From assembly GCA_034231615.1 (NCBI GenBank), contig CM067309.1, forward strand, positions 25,567,661-25,631,660: a DNA stretch of 64,000 bases, read 5' to 3'. Below, piece by piece: positions 45,655-56,761 of this stretch. Source of the DNA: Meghimatium bilineatum. Its lineage: Eukaryota > Mollusca > Gastropoda > Stylommatophora > Philomycidae. Position 1 is the first letter of the stretch. Every line of letters starts with the position of its first letter. The position numbers and the translations under genes were made by a program. The notes beneath the pieces are model-generated. The model did no database searches. It was not told the DNA's origin and saw only the letters and a list, made by a program, of their open reading frames with translations.

Positions 45655-46280
45655 AAAGGTCACATAGATGTCGGAATGTAGAGATAGGTCATATTGATGT
45701 CTGAATGTAGAGATACATCTTATAGATGTAGAGATGTAGAGATAGTTCAGAACTGGACAGATAGGTCAGATGTCAGACTGAAGAGATAGGTCACATAGAT
45801 GTTAGACTGGAAAGATAGGTCACATAAATTTCAGCATGGAGATATAGGTCAGATGTCAAACTGAAGAGATAGGTCGTTACAGTACAAGTAGATGTCACCA
45901 CACGTTTAATTATTTTCCTTGTCTATGTTTGCAAATTTCAAGTTCATCATTTAATAATTGAAATATTTATGCATTTAGGGTTGGGGTTATAGTTATTTAT
46001 GTAAAACACAACTAACCCTAACCCAAATCCTAAAATAAATTAATATTTAAACTATTAAAGGATGAACATAAAATTTACAAACGTAAACAAGGGGAAAAAC
46101 TCGACTTTGTGGTGGGGACTACATGTACTGTACCAATAGGTCAAAAAGATGTCAAACTGGAGAGATAGATCAGATTGGATAGGTCAGATGTTAGGCTGGA
46201 GAGATGGGTCAGATGTCCGACTGGATAGATATGTCAGGCAGATGTCATAGAATGTCATAGAATGTGACTGGATAGAATGT
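45655..46280. repeat. Degenerate repeat 'gagataggtcacatagatgt'
   Basis: Loose units of about 25-35 bp with 'ggtca(c/g)atagatgtc' motifs lie on both sides of a palindromic MITE (45877-46134). Confidence 0.7.
45877..46134. mobile_element. Palindromic MITE with telomere-like motifs in the loop
   Basis: Outer ends ttacagtacaagtag and ctacatgtactgtac are inverted. Further inward 'gatgtcaccaca' pairs with 'tgtggtgggg', and 'tttgcaaatttcaagttcat' with 'atgaacataaaatttacaaa'. Near the loop are 'tagggttggggtt' and 'aactaaccctaaccc'. It is inserted in the 'aggtca' repeat. The superfamily is unknown. Confidence 0.7.
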
Positions 46281-46549
46281 TACTTTGAAGTATGTACAAA
46301 TGGAAGGTGTATAACGTAAACATGAAACAGAAGTGCAACATTTAGAAATGGACAGTCAGAACGAACCACGTTCAAATTTGAATCACATGTTGATTCCTTG
46401 TGAAAAATCTGGTCAACTTGTTTCAGGTACGAATATCTAGATACCAGGAGATGTTCAGAGATTTACCATGTCAAAGTAAGAGGTGGCTGTAAATACAATT
46501 GTACAAATGTTGCAATGAGTTCTTTTACACTATAGACATATTGTCTTCA
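46281..46549. other. No recognisable feature
   Basis: Unique AT-rich sequence. Confidence 0.35.
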
Positions 46550-46695
46550 TTGCGTTATAAATAAACTGCAAACTGTCTCAATGGAGTTGTAAATAAACTG
46601 CAGACAAACTGTTTCCATGGAGTTGTAAATAAGCTGCAGACAAATCTCTCCATGGAGTTGTAAATAAGCTGCAGACAAATCTCTCCATGGAGTAG
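46550..46695. repeat. Minisatellite of about 37 bp x 4
   Basis: Units 'gttgtaaataagctgcagac' then 'aaatctctccatgga'. Confidence 0.9.
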
Positions 46696-46749
46696 TAAAA
46701 AAGGTAGACAAGTTTTCTTCATTAAAACTTTCCTTCATATTCTTCTCTG

Positions 46750-46965
46750 AGGTGCAAAGTGTGCCGCACTGCTCTCGGCGAACCCAGGATTAGCAGATAA
46801 CCAAGAACTCAAAAGTACCTCCTCGTGGTGCACCCTGGAAACAAATACAGCTGCCCGTGCTGATTCTGGCTAAACATTTTGGTGATCGTGTCCGTGGAAG
46901 TGGATGTCGTAGGTGGAATGATAATTTCCAACAGAGCGATAGGAAATATCGCAGAAACCTCTACA
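46750..46965 (+). mobile_element. Retroposon X, copy 5 (5' part only)
   Basis: 'ggtgcaaagtgtgccgcac' to 'tttggtgatcgtgtccgtgg' matches the first ~200 bp of X, strongly diverged. The 3' part is missing, unlike the usual 5' truncation of retroposons. Confidence 0.7.
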
Positions 46966-46979
46966 CCATTACACAGACG

Positions 46980-47022
46980 CGCGTGCGCACACACACACAT
47001 ACATACACACACACATACATAT
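46980..47022. repeat. (CA)n microsatellite, interrupted
   Basis: 'gcacacacacacatacatac' type run. Confidence 0.9.
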
Positions 47023-47029
47023 ACCTGAC

Positions 47030-47230
47030 GTCCTACTCTGTGGCGGCGTGGTACAGAACGCGTCTGTGACGGCCAAGGTACCGAATTCAAACACCGCCAC
47101 AGTAAAGTGTGCATCCGTACAGCTCAAAGATAATGGTAAACTACTAAACGTATTTATATTGCCTAAAACACTAAAGCCATAAAATGCTGTGTTGATGGAT
47201 ACATCTTGAATAGGATATGCTACAATTTGT
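47030..47230 (+). repeat. tRNA-like SINE (family S), copy 2
   Basis: 'ctctgtggcggcgtggtaca' then 'gtctgtgacggccaaggtac' then CGAATTCAAAC (a mutated box B) then 'aaactactaaacgtatttat' and 'gttgatggatacatcttgaa'. It aligns end to end with 18040-18240. Confidence 0.8.
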
Positions 47231-47600
47231 GTTTATATAATTGACACTGGCAAGTTGTAACAACGTGCAAGTTGAAGAGCAAGAGGGGTAGGGAAGACCA
47301 AGAGAGACGATGCCTGACAACCTAGCATTGTTGCATGGAACAACATCTGTATCGAAAATAATTGACAACAGGCGAAATTGAAGTCTGTAGAAAGGAAAGA
47401 TAACCAATGACACACGGTATGGTTAATAATTAAGTCGCTGACAACTATAACTGAAAATGTCTTCACATTGGGTCTTCATGCTTATCAAATATAAATCATA
47501 TCTAATTAGCTTATTATCACAGTACGTCTATAAAATGCCTACCTACACACAAGAAATCAACGTTTAGAATAAAATACCTTTATCAAGAATACAATATAAA
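47231..47600. other. No recognisable feature
   Basis: AT-rich, unique-looking sequence between the SINE and retroposon X copy 4. Confidence 0.35.
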
Positions 47601-48853
47601 ACGCGACGAGTTTCTGTTTTGTTTGTTTTTCGTTCGCTCCAATGTAACCATCACGGATATCCGTGCGATTTCCGCAGGGAGCGTGATTACGTTGTGCCAC
47701 CGTTATGCGCCTTGTAGGCCTAGCACATCCGATTTCGGCATGCCTTGACAATTCGGATGGGCTACCCTTAGCCTGTGACAGCCTCTATATCTGTCTCCAG
47801 GCACGCGTAGTGGAGATTCTTCGCCCAGACGATTTTTTGCTCTCGTCTGACTCGCACGAGGTGTTCCACTGTCTATGAACTTGCCTCGTGTAATTGGACG
47901 TGCTGTGCCTGTGCCCATTGGGTACTGAACCGTTTCTCATCCGTGAGCCTGGTTTCTTAAAGGGAAGAACTCAACAGAGGAGTTGGACCCTGGCTCTTTC
48001 GCCCTCTTAGCCGAGGTGTCATTCACCGACATCGTGTACCCCTTGTCCAAGTTCGAGTCTCACACCACGCGTTTGAGAGCAAGGCGTTCTCGAGCTGAGC
48101 GTCATTGTCCCAATAGCGCCTGAGCCCATCAGGTACTGAACCCTTTCTCTCTTCAAGTGTATTTCCGGTATAGGAAAACCTGACAGTAGAGTTGGGCCAG
48201 GGCTAAATCGTTGTCCCTTTTGTGCCTGAGCGCATCGAGTACGGAACCCTTTCTCTTCGCGAGCATATATCCGGTTTAAGTAGGCTCGACATTAGAGTTG
48301 GATTAGGTCTTCTTGCTTTACGAAAGGCCAATGAATGGGTCTGGGTCTCTGCCTGTAAGGAACACAGGTAACTAGAAGCTCGTCTCGAGCTGACGGAGCT
48401 TTTAGTTCCCCTTTCCTAGGAACTTTTCATTTTCTATTTGCAGTTCGCGCTGCCCTCTAGCGCTGTTCTGCCCTTTCATTGTTTCATTGTACTCGGTATG
48501 AAATATATTTGTCTCTCGCCATGCATCTACCTTTACGTGCATTTTACATTGGCCGCCCCTCCAATGTTCGGACTGGACTGACTAGCTTCACTGTATGTCG
48601 ACAGTGTCGCTATATATGGTGCTGCTGGTGGTGTCGGAGATATTGTCTGTCTCTTGTGCAGTCAAATCTCTTTCCATTTGCTACCTCCACATTCTCGGAC
48701 ACGATTCCCAAATGATTTGGCCAGAATCAGCACGAGCTGCTGTATTTCTGTTTCCAGGGTGCACCGCGTGGAGGTACATTTGGGATCTTGGTTATCTGCT
48801 AACCCTGGGTCCGCCTAGAGCAATGCGTTCCCTTTGCAACCCACGCGACGAGT
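47601..48853 (-). mobile_element. Retroposon X, copy 4, with 11-bp target duplication
   Basis: The body is 47612-48842. acgcgacgagt flanks it exactly (47601-47611 and 48843-48853). The 5' end (rc of gcaaccc) is at 48842 and the tail (tttgtttttcgttcgct) is at the left. It has two 105-bp modules. It is the clearest copy for defining ends. Confidence 0.9.
48000..48062 (+). promoter_or_regulatory. Possible Pol III box A/box B pair, antisense inside X
   Basis: TTAGCCGAGGTGT (48007-48019) resembles box A and AGTTCGAGTCT (48050-48060) resembles box B, about 30 bases apart. They lie on the strand opposite to the inferred RNA sense of X. The arms of a tRNA cloverleaf do not pair well. It may be a remnant of a tRNA-like module captured in X. 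Confidence 0.3.
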
Positions 48854-48879
48854 AAAGAACGGCACTGTTTACGAGCCTA

Positions 48880-48899
48880 ACCACACCCCCCCCCCCCAT
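48880..48899. repeat. C-run followed by T-run
   Basis: About 13 C followed by T-rich sequence. Confidence 0.8.
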
Positions 48900-49009
48900 T
48901 TTTTTAAATTTGTTGCCAACTAACGTGAATAGAATCTCAATGATTTCTTAATCCAGTCTTCTTAAATCTTACGTCTCGAATCGTTTTGGCACATTCCATT
49001 AAGCTACTT

Positions 49010-49580
49010 TCCACATTGAATAGAGATTTTCTTGTGTGCTTGAAACGGCATCTATGTTGTCATTTGCAAACGTTATCCCATGACTTACTTCGAGAAAACT
49101 GGTAGTTTGCGAGTCTCTCGCAGAATAACTCTGTCAACATCTGCGCAGTATTAACCATAAATCCGAGACTCAAATTGCTGACCACTTGAACAGCACAGAC
49201 CATCTGGGTGTCTGTGATTCCCAGGTGACTGCCACTAAATTTTGCTCCTAGGATAATAACTCAATATGCGTTTAACAACCGATTTATCCACCAATGTGGT
49301 GCACTACGGCCTTTTGGTATTAACACCCGTCATTCCTATGCGTAGATATCACGTTGTGTTTTGTAACTTTTCTGTTTTATTTGTCTCTATCCTGCTAGTT
49401 TTTACATTTTTAGTCATCATTTATACTAATCCGGACTTCTGCATGTATCCCAATTATCTGTGTTTTGTGCTCGTGTACAGTGTCGCTCTTTCTCCGTCGT
49501 GTGGTTTTGTCTTGTTGATAAAGACCTTTTTGTCGAAATATCGATTTCTGTATGTGCGTTGTTTCAGTGATTAACAAAGC
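49010..49580 (+). pseudogene. Penelope-like element 3' remnant
   Basis: In changing frames it reads 'LVVCESLAE' and then 'LCQHLRSINHKSETQIADHL' and 'NSTDHLGVCDSQVTATKF', paralleling the GIY-YIG tail at 62870-63060 (RFSNRFCNHLHAI, PVATHFNSDSHHGVLGIQVT). It ends with 'ttgataaagacctttttgtc' then gaaat (49515-49539), like the end of the second copy. No reverse transcriptase is present. Confidence 0.6.
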
Positions 49581-49654
49581 TATATCACTCTGTTTTGAAT
49601 TTTTGCCTATTATCGGACTACAGTTCTGATGCAGGTATTACCTATTATTACTTA

Positions 49655-49757
49655 CACAAAAGAAATCTACACATAAGAAAACTACACACAAGAAATATAC
49701 ACACAAGAAATCTACACACAAGAAATCTACACACAAGAAATCTACACACAAGAGAGC
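49655..49757. repeat. 15-bp minisatellite x 7
   Basis: 'acacaagaaatctac' repeated. Being a multiple of three, it gives an HTRNL peptide repeat by chance. Confidence 0.9.
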
Positions 49758-49994
49758 GTGAATGTTACAGTACATCATCTACATTCGACAGATCATCTAT
49801 GATAAATAGGCTCTAAGATGACATTTGGTATCTGACACCCCGAGGACCATCTACAAAGAAAAGATTATTACAGAAACAAATCACTAGTCTGAGGATAGAC
49901 ACTACAAATATAAGGTTATAGGTGCATGGTTTAGTCCACGAAATGAGATATTAAAGTGTAACAGTATCCCATAATCTCCCGTCCTGCAAGGAGC

Positions 49995-50640
49995 GTTGCA
50001 TAAATCACGTGCTGCCAGGAGTGTATCATACATCACGTGCTGCCAGGAGTGTATCATACATCACGTGCTGCGAGGAGTGTATCATACATCATATCATGCC
50101 AGATGTGTATCATACATCACATGCTGCCAGGAGTGTATCATACATCACGTGCTGCCAGGAGTGTATCATACATCACGTGCTGCGAGGAGTGTATCATACA
50201 TCACGTGCTGCGAGGAGTGTATCATACATCATATCATGCCAGATGTGTATCATACATCACGTGCTGCCAGGAGTGTATCATACATCATATCATGCCAGAT
50301 GTGTATCATACATCACATGCTGCCAGGAGTGTATCATACATCACGTGCTGCCAGGAGTGTATCATACATCACATGCTGCGAGGAGTGTATCATACATCAC
50401 GTGCTGCGAGGAGTGTATAATGCGTCACGTCCTGCCAGGAGCGTAACATATATCACGTCCTTCAGGAAGCATAGAATACATCATGTCCTGCAGGAATAGA
50501 ATACATCACGTCCTGCAGGAATAGAATACATCACGTCCTGCAGGAAGCGTAGAATACATCACGTCCCGCGGAAGCGTAGAATACATCACGTCCTGCAGGA
50601 AGCGTAGAATACATCAAGTCCCGCGGAAGCGTAGCATACA
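49995..50640. repeat. 28-bp minisatellite, about 23 copies, open in three frames
   Basis: Unit 'gtgctgccaggagtgtatca' plus 'tacatcac'. Variants with atcatgccagatg, atgctgcc and gtgctgcg alternate, hinting at a higher-order pattern. From about 50430 the unit changes to 'gtcctgcaggaagcgtagaa' plus 'tacatcac'. All three plus frames are open for 127-167 codons because 28 is not a multiple of three and the unit lacks plus-strand stops. Confidence 0.95.
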
Positions 50641-50789
50641 CTTCTGGATCAACTAATTTATCATTTATCTATAAGATGTGGTGACCTTCTGTGTAATGGT
50701 ATAACTAGCACATGCAAAATCAAATTTTTCACAGGTGACATGTTTTTTACACTAATTTACCTTAATCACCTCCTATGATATTCATTCAT

Positions 50790-51345
50790 TCATTGGTACC
50801 ATGCCTTCCGGCGTAGGCTATCATGTCTCTCCACAGTCCTCTGTCTGTTATACATTTAAATATAGTTTCTGATGATTCTGCATCATGCCAGGCTTTCAAG
50901 CCATCCAACATTTTTCACGTTGTCTTCCCCTGTCTCTCATACCCTCGATCTTTCCAGTTGTCACGATGTTCTCCAACCCACCTCTTCTCGTGACATTACC
51001 GAAAAATTGTGATTGTCGTCTTCTAATACAGTTAATAATTTCTCTATTTGAGTTGACCAGAAGTAGAATTATAGCATTACTCTTTTTAGCTGTTCATGAT
51101 ATTTTCAACATTCTTCTATAAAACCACACCTATGTGGCCTCCAGATGTTTTCTTTCAATATTATCAATTGCCCATGATTCACTACCAGATAACAGTATGG
51201 GCTCTATGTAAAATTTTAGTATGTTCTTTCTTACTTCTATCGATAATGAATTATTACACAAGATGTTTCTCATCTTCTGGAATGCTGGTTTTGCTGTGCT
51301 GTTCGACTTTTTATATCAGTGATGCATCTAACATGTGAAGTAATA
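50790..51345 (-). pseudogene. LINE C-terminal region
   Basis: The minus strand ends with DGLKAWHDAESSETIFKCIT and then DRGLWRDMIAYAGRHGTNE, the LINE motif LDGVKEW......A.DR..WR.MIA..... GT. Upstream pieces ('KLLTVLEDDNHNFSVMSREEV') fit the preceding W.GH.MR segment after frameshifts. Confidence 0.7.
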
Positions 51346-51424
51346 ATTGTGCCCAAATATTTAAATTTGTCTACTTGCTTAAGAACTGTCCCGTTGACTG
51401 ATGATATACCTAAAAAATAATACA

Positions 51425-52372
51425 GCGACTCTATTTTTTGCGCCTCGTTCTAGAAGTCTAGGTCCTGGTTACCATATTCATTGCCCTTTAACTAGAAGTC
51501 TAGGTCCTGGTTGCTCTATTCATTGCGCATTGAACTAGAAGTCTATGTCCTGGTTACCCTATTCATTGCCCTTTAACTATAAGTCTAGGTCCTGGTTGCT
51601 CTATTCATTGCGGCTTGAACTAGAAGTCTAGGTCCTGGTTGCTCTATTCATTGCGCCTTGAACTAGAAGTCTAGGTCCTGGTTGCTCTATTCATTGCGCC
51701 TTGAACTAGAAGTCTAGGTCCTGGTTGCTCTATTCATTGCGCATTGAACTAGAAGTCTATGTCCTGGTTACCCTATTCATTGCGTCTTGAACTAGAAGTC
51801 TAGATCCTGGTTGCTCTATTAATTGTGCCTTGAACTAGAAGTCTAGGTCCTGGTTATCCTATTCATTGCTCATTGAACTAGAAGTCTAGGTCCTGGTTGC
51901 TCTATTCATTGCGCCTTGAACTAGAGGTCTAGGTCCTGGTTGCTCAACTATTTGCTTCTTGAACTAGAAGTCTAGGTCCTAGTTGCTCTATTCATTGCGC
52001 CTTGCACTAGAAGTCTAGGTCCTGGTTGCTCTATTCATTGCGCCTTGAACTAGATGTCTAGGTCCTGGTTGCCCTATTAATTGCGCCGTGAACTAGAAGT
52101 CTAGGTCCAGGTTGCTCTATTCATTGCGTCTTGAGCTAGAATGCTAGGTCCTGGTTGTTCAATTCTTTGCTTCTTGAACTAGAAGTCTAGGTCCTGGTTG
52201 CTCTATTCATTGCGTCTAGAACTAGAAGTCTAGGTCCAGGTTGCTCTATTCATTCCGCCTTTAACTAGAAGTCTAGGTACAGGTTGCTCTATTCATTCCG
52301 CCTTTAACTAGAAGTCTAAGTCCTGGTTGCTCTATTCATTGCGCCCCGAACTAGAAGTCAATGTCCCAGTTG
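51425..52372. repeat. 43-bp minisatellite, about 22 copies
   Basis: Unit 'gaactagaagtctaggtcct' then 'ggttgctctattcattgcgc' then ctt. A single related unit ('ggaactagaagtccaggccc') lies far away at 2970-2992, so the unit existed as a single copy elsewhere before amplification. Confidence 0.95.
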
Positions 52373-52589
52373 CCACACTATTGAGCTGTCTAGATAACTC
52401 ATTAAACGGAGTCTAAACAATAGCTGTCTAGATAAAACATTAAACATATCCTAGAAAACAGCTGTATAGATAAAGAATTTCCCTCCTCCTGTTACTGCAT
52501 TCGATATCATATTTCTTTTCAGAATGTGATAGATTAGAACACGGTTCAATCATTCTGAGACTCTGAAACAACACTGTGACTGGTCTAGC

Positions 52590-52870
52590 AAACCCACAGT
52601 GTAGAAGTGTAGAACTAAAATGCTTGTATGAAACATTGAGAGTTCTGATGGATACAAATCCGGGGGCAGACCATATAAAAGATAGATCCCAGAAATAAAA
52701 GAAGCAACGAAAACAAACATAGGCCTATATGAAGCACAGAGAAAATGCCGTTTCTAGAGAACTCTTCTAGCCATGTCATTGCAAGGCATAAACGCTGCCT
52801 CCGGAGAACTCTTCTACCACTGATACTGCAATGCATAAAGGGAATAAAGCGCAAAGAAAAGTTATCATAC
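52590..52870 (+). pseudogene. LINE tail (GYKARGRP family)
   Basis: Reads SDGYKSGGRPYKR, then EIKEATKTNIGLYEAQRK, then LFY-like stretches, partly duplicated ('gagaactcttctagcc' and 'gagaactcttctacca'). Same family as 20453-20641. Confidence 0.65.
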
Positions 52871-52929
52871 TTCTGCTGTTTTCAGGCAGATTATGTCATG
52901 GTTTATAACTGCTACCGTCGGCGGTGTAG

Positions 52930-53110
52930 GAGACCTGTTCGCTAAAACGTAAACATGAACTAGTCCCCGATTTGCGTGGAATCTATTGGTTGGCCTTAGC
53001 TATTTAAGGCATGCGACTCCAAGTATGTAAATAGCGACCAATTAAACGTCAAACAATAATCAAAACGTAACAAACGGTGGTCCAAATTAATTCAACTAGG
53101 AGGTTTGTAT
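52930..53110. mobile_element. MITE family Z, copy 2
   Basis: Ends agacctgttcgctaaa and aactaggaggtttgt are weak inverted repeats. The core 'gcgactccaagtatgtaaat' is shared with 25414-25623. Confidence 0.55.
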
Positions 53111-53944
53111 GATCGTTATTTGCTCCATTGTACCTGATGTCCGCTTCATCATTGCTCTTGGGTCACTTTAGCCTCTTGAATGAGACACCATTAACACCAT
53201 TAACGACTCAGAAACTCCTCATTCGTCTTTTACGACGTGAATGTCAAGTCACGGGTGTGCTTTTTTTTTAAATGTAAAAAAAACAACAATTATATTTTTG
53301 TAATTAATTTTTTTTAAATATTTTTTTTCTGTGTCGGTCAAGCAACACATGGGTATGTGTGTGTGTGTCGGTCAAGCAACACATGGGTGTCATAGAAGTG
53401 ATGCGAAAGAAAGATACTCAAAAAGTTTGTTTTACAAAGAAATATTGACATGACGTACTTACATTTTGAACTGGAAGCGCCCATCGAAAAGTGTCGTTTG
53501 ACAACAGTTGATGAGCGTCAATATCTCTAATAACTTGGAACCTGAGAACACATCACTGTATGGCCAATTGGTCTGAACTCCGATCTCAAAATCTTGATGA
53601 AACGGGTTTAATAACACTGTCAGATTTTGTTTTTTATTTCTCGGTGGTAAATTTAAAAATAAACTAAATGTGCACGACGTGACAAAGCTTTATTTCTATA
53701 TGCACACGTTCTGGCTACTGATATGGCAAATCTGTCCTTATTGCTACACGTACATAAAAATAAACTCAACTATGTATTTCTTACAAAGAAAACAGCCAGA
53801 AACGAAAGTAGATCACATCAAACAATAATTCTGAAAAGTCCTCTATCTTATCAGACTTATCTTATTGTCAAGATTTCAGCGCGACCAATCGCCAAATAAG
53901 ACATAACAGCATAATCAAAACAAATCAGAATTAGCCTTTTTACG
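53111..53944. other. AT-rich spacer
   Basis: Contains A/T runs near 53275-53330 and a 29-bp duplication of 'gtgtcggtcaagcaacacat' (53331 and 53368). No gene is supported. 'cgtcttttacgacgtga' at 53223 resembles a scrap of retroposon Y. Confidence 0.35.
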
Positions 53945-53959
53945 CGGGATGTTTTCGAT

Positions 53960-54025
53960 TTTGCAGTGTTTTCGTTAGTCACTTTTTATATACTTTGTGA
54001 CGGGTGTCGCCTGCTAACGCCAACC
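53960..54025. mobile_element. MITE family Z, partial copy 3
   Basis: 'cgttagtcactttttatata' and 'tgtgacgggtgtcgcctg' parallel the Z core. The ends are not identifiable. Confidence 0.4.
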
Positions 54026-54845
54026 AACAAAATTCACAGTACTTTTCGCGTGAAAACATAAGGCGTAAATTTAATTCTATGGGTAATTTATCGGTAATTT
54101 ATTGGTAATTTATGTCGTAATTTATTGGCGTAAATTTTGAAAAGTAACTTTTTGATTAATTCATTACTTTATTATAAATGTTTCCATCAAGAATTTAATC
54201 TTAAATTGTGTTTGGCTTCTGTGTGTAGCACTATTTTTAATTAATTATTGAACTAGTACAGTAACATTAAATTTATTTCTGCCCATAGAAAAGTTTGCAA
54301 CTATTAACGAAACAAATATTCATATTCTGACCAGTGGCGTGCCAGTTTTAATACAGGTTTCACATTGTATCAACATTTCTACAGTTACATGCTAAAGTCA
54401 CTTATTGCAATCAGGCTCGACAATACATATCCTGGTGTAATATATTAATTTATTTCCCTGGGAAAAGCACACATTCGTAGTTGAGTTTTTGGTCACTGAT
54501 ATTGGGCATGTTTGTCAGCTATCGATATTTGTCTTAGTGTTATATTAAATGTTCGTTTGGTCTAACCAGATGTCGAGTCGAAACATTTCTCTGGTAGGTT
54601 TTCACGACCTTGCCTGTAACTGGTATCAGGAGGTGAGAGCTGTGGTGAGCGATATTTCCTGTTGTTTCACATTGACTGGCGCGCAAGAACTCCCAAACAA
54701 AAGGAAGAAGTTGAATGACTCGCGGAATTAGATAGTAAATAAGCATAGTTACAAAATGTGTAAAATAAACTCATTCTTCACTTTTGTTAAAGAAACCGGT
54801 TTCAGTTTCCTAATTTAAAATTGAGGTACACAAATTAAATAACTA
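54026..54845. other. No recognisable feature
   Basis: AT-rich sequence with a short 'ggtaatttat' repeat at 54085-54125. The short ORFs near 54550 are overlapping frames on both strands with no motif. Confidence 0.35.
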
Positions 54846-54847
54846 CG

Positions 54848-55050
54848 AGAGATCTTCTTGGTGGTTAAGATGTCTGTGTAACGACGGGAGATCTTCTTTG
54901 TGGTTAAGATGTCTGTGTAACGATGGAAGATCTTCTTGGTGGTTAAGATGTCTGTGTAACGACGGGAGATCTTCTTGGTGGTTAAGATGTCTGTGTAACG
55001 ATGGGAGATATTCTTGGTGGTTAAGATGTCTGTGTAACGACGGGAGATCA
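54848..55050. repeat. 39-bp minisatellite x 5
   Basis: Unit 'gatcttcttggtggttaaga' then 'tgtctgtgtaacgacggga'. As 39 is a multiple of three, two minus frames read as 13-residue peptide repeats. A gene is unlikely. Confidence 0.95.
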
Positions 55051-55149
55051 AACGAATGAAGAAGAAGGACCTCCCTCATTCTCACATAGTGGTAGCAGAC
55101 TGACATCGCTTATAAGTGATGATATGTATCGTGACCGTCGACTATATAA

Positions 55150-55285
55150 AAGACCTGTTCGCTGAATTAGGACCACATTTGTGACGCTTTTTTATTATTG
55201 TTGGGATGTCGATTGGGCACTATTTATATACTTGGAGTCACATGTCAAAATAGCTAAGGCCGAACACTAGATTGCAAGGAAATTG
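55150..55285. mobile_element. MITE family Z, copy 4
   Basis: Starts agacctgttcgctgaatt and contains 'ggcactatttatatacttgg'. The right end is unclear. Confidence 0.5.
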
Positions 55286-55374
55286 GCCCCCTAGGTCATG
55301 TTTTCAGTCTTTATTGGAGAATGTGGTGCATGTATCCTACAAAATTAGCAGTAGTAGACACTATCAAGAATATT

Positions 55375-56055
55375 AGATATCATCAGCCGCTCATGTGTTG
55401 TTGGATAGCGCCATAAGACAACATCAGAATATCATCAGCCGCTCATGTGGTGTTGGATAGCGCCATAAGACAACATCAGAATATCATCAGCCGCTCATGT
55501 GTTGTTGGATAGCGCCATAAGACAACATCAGAATATCATCAGCCGCTCATGTGTTGTTGGATAGCGCCATAAGACAACATCAGAATATCATCAGCCGCTC
55601 ATGTGTTGTTGGATAGCGCCATAAGACAACATCAGAATATCATCAACCGCTCATGTGTTGTTGGATAGCGCCATAAGACAACATCAGAATATCATCAACC
55701 GCTCATGTGTTGTTGGATAGCGCCATAAGACAACATCAGAATATCATCAACCGCTCATGTGTTGTTGGATAGCGCCATAAGACAACATCAGAATATCATC
55801 AGCCGCTCATGTGTTGTTGGATAGCGCCATAAGACAACATCAGAATATCATCAACCGCTCATGTGTTGTTGGATAGCGCCATAAGACAACATCAGAATAT
55901 CATCAGCCGCTCATGTGTTGTTGGATAGCGTCAGAAGACAGCATCAGAATATTATCAACCGCTCATGTGTTGTTGGATAGCACCATAATACAACATCAGA
56001 ATATTATCAACCGCTCATGTGTTGCTGGATAGCGCCATAAGATAACATCAGCATA
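55375..56055. repeat. 52-bp minisatellite x 13
   Basis: Unit 'atcatcagccgctcatgtgt' then 'tgttggatagcgccataaga' then caacatcagaat. Copies are almost identical, with an agcc/aacc variant alternating, and the last three copies decay. Confidence 0.95.
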
Positions 56056-56059
56056 TCAG

Positions 56060-56449
56060 ATACCATGAGTCTCCCTAGTCTATCTATACGCTGTGTCCCT
56101 TGTTTGCCTTGCAGAGTCAGGGGTGGAAGAGTTCTCTGGAGATGTCCTTCTTGTGCGCTGTTTGTAAGCTTGTTCCTGTGGCTTATTTGATTTCTGTGAT
56201 CCATCTTTTACATGGTCTGCCTCTGGCTTTATAACCGTTATGTCTATGTGTCATGGCCATCTGTGGCATGCTATATGTCGGTACTCTGGAAGCGTGTGAA
56301 AACCACTTGATCTGCTGTCTTTTGATGTGTTCCAATACTGGTATTGTTTTGGTTATCTGTCTGATGTTATCGTTTCTAATTCTATCTCTTAATGACACCC
56401 CGAGTATATATGTGTTGAATTGTGTTATGTTGTGTTCTTGATAATGCAT
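56060..56449 (-). pseudogene. LINE C-terminal region (GYKARGRP family)
   Basis: 88-codon minus frame: LGVSLRDRIRNDNIRQITKT, then IKRQQIKWFSHASRVPTYSM, then HRHNGYKARGRPCKRWITEI. It is followed in another frame by a tail matching 20530-20641. It is the cleanest copy of this family here and lacks the RT catalytic part. Confidence 0.85.
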
Positions 56450-56759
56450 CTTGGTTGAAAGGTCGATTTGTTTGTGTTATCCCGCGTTCCGGTGATCATC
56501 AAAACGTAATGGCGTTATTTCTAAGTTTCGCCTGTCGAAATACAGTTTTGCTGCAGTTCTATTATCGATTTATTAGCATTTATAAAATCCTTCGTTTATT
56601 CTCTAATATGGACTATATGCTATTATCTATAGCTAATTTGGGATATTATATAAATATTTTCACTCTGGAACAATTTATAAGGGACTCTACCGTGGATAGT
56701 TGTCAGAAAATTGTCTCTAAAGTTGTCTAAAATAAATAACTTGTGCAGAATTAATCCAT
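56450..56759. other. No recognisable feature
   Basis: AT-rich. A 102-codon plus frame overlaps without any recognisable motif. Confidence 0.3.
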
Positions 56760-56761
56760 GG

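Noticed and set aside
45975..46027. Interstitial telomere block
   Set aside because: Only two to three degenerate units on each side of a MITE loop, too short to call telomeric sequence.
55375..56055. CRISPR-like look of regular repeats
   Set aside because: Units are back-to-back with no unique spacers, and the genome is eukaryotic. The same applies to the other arrays.
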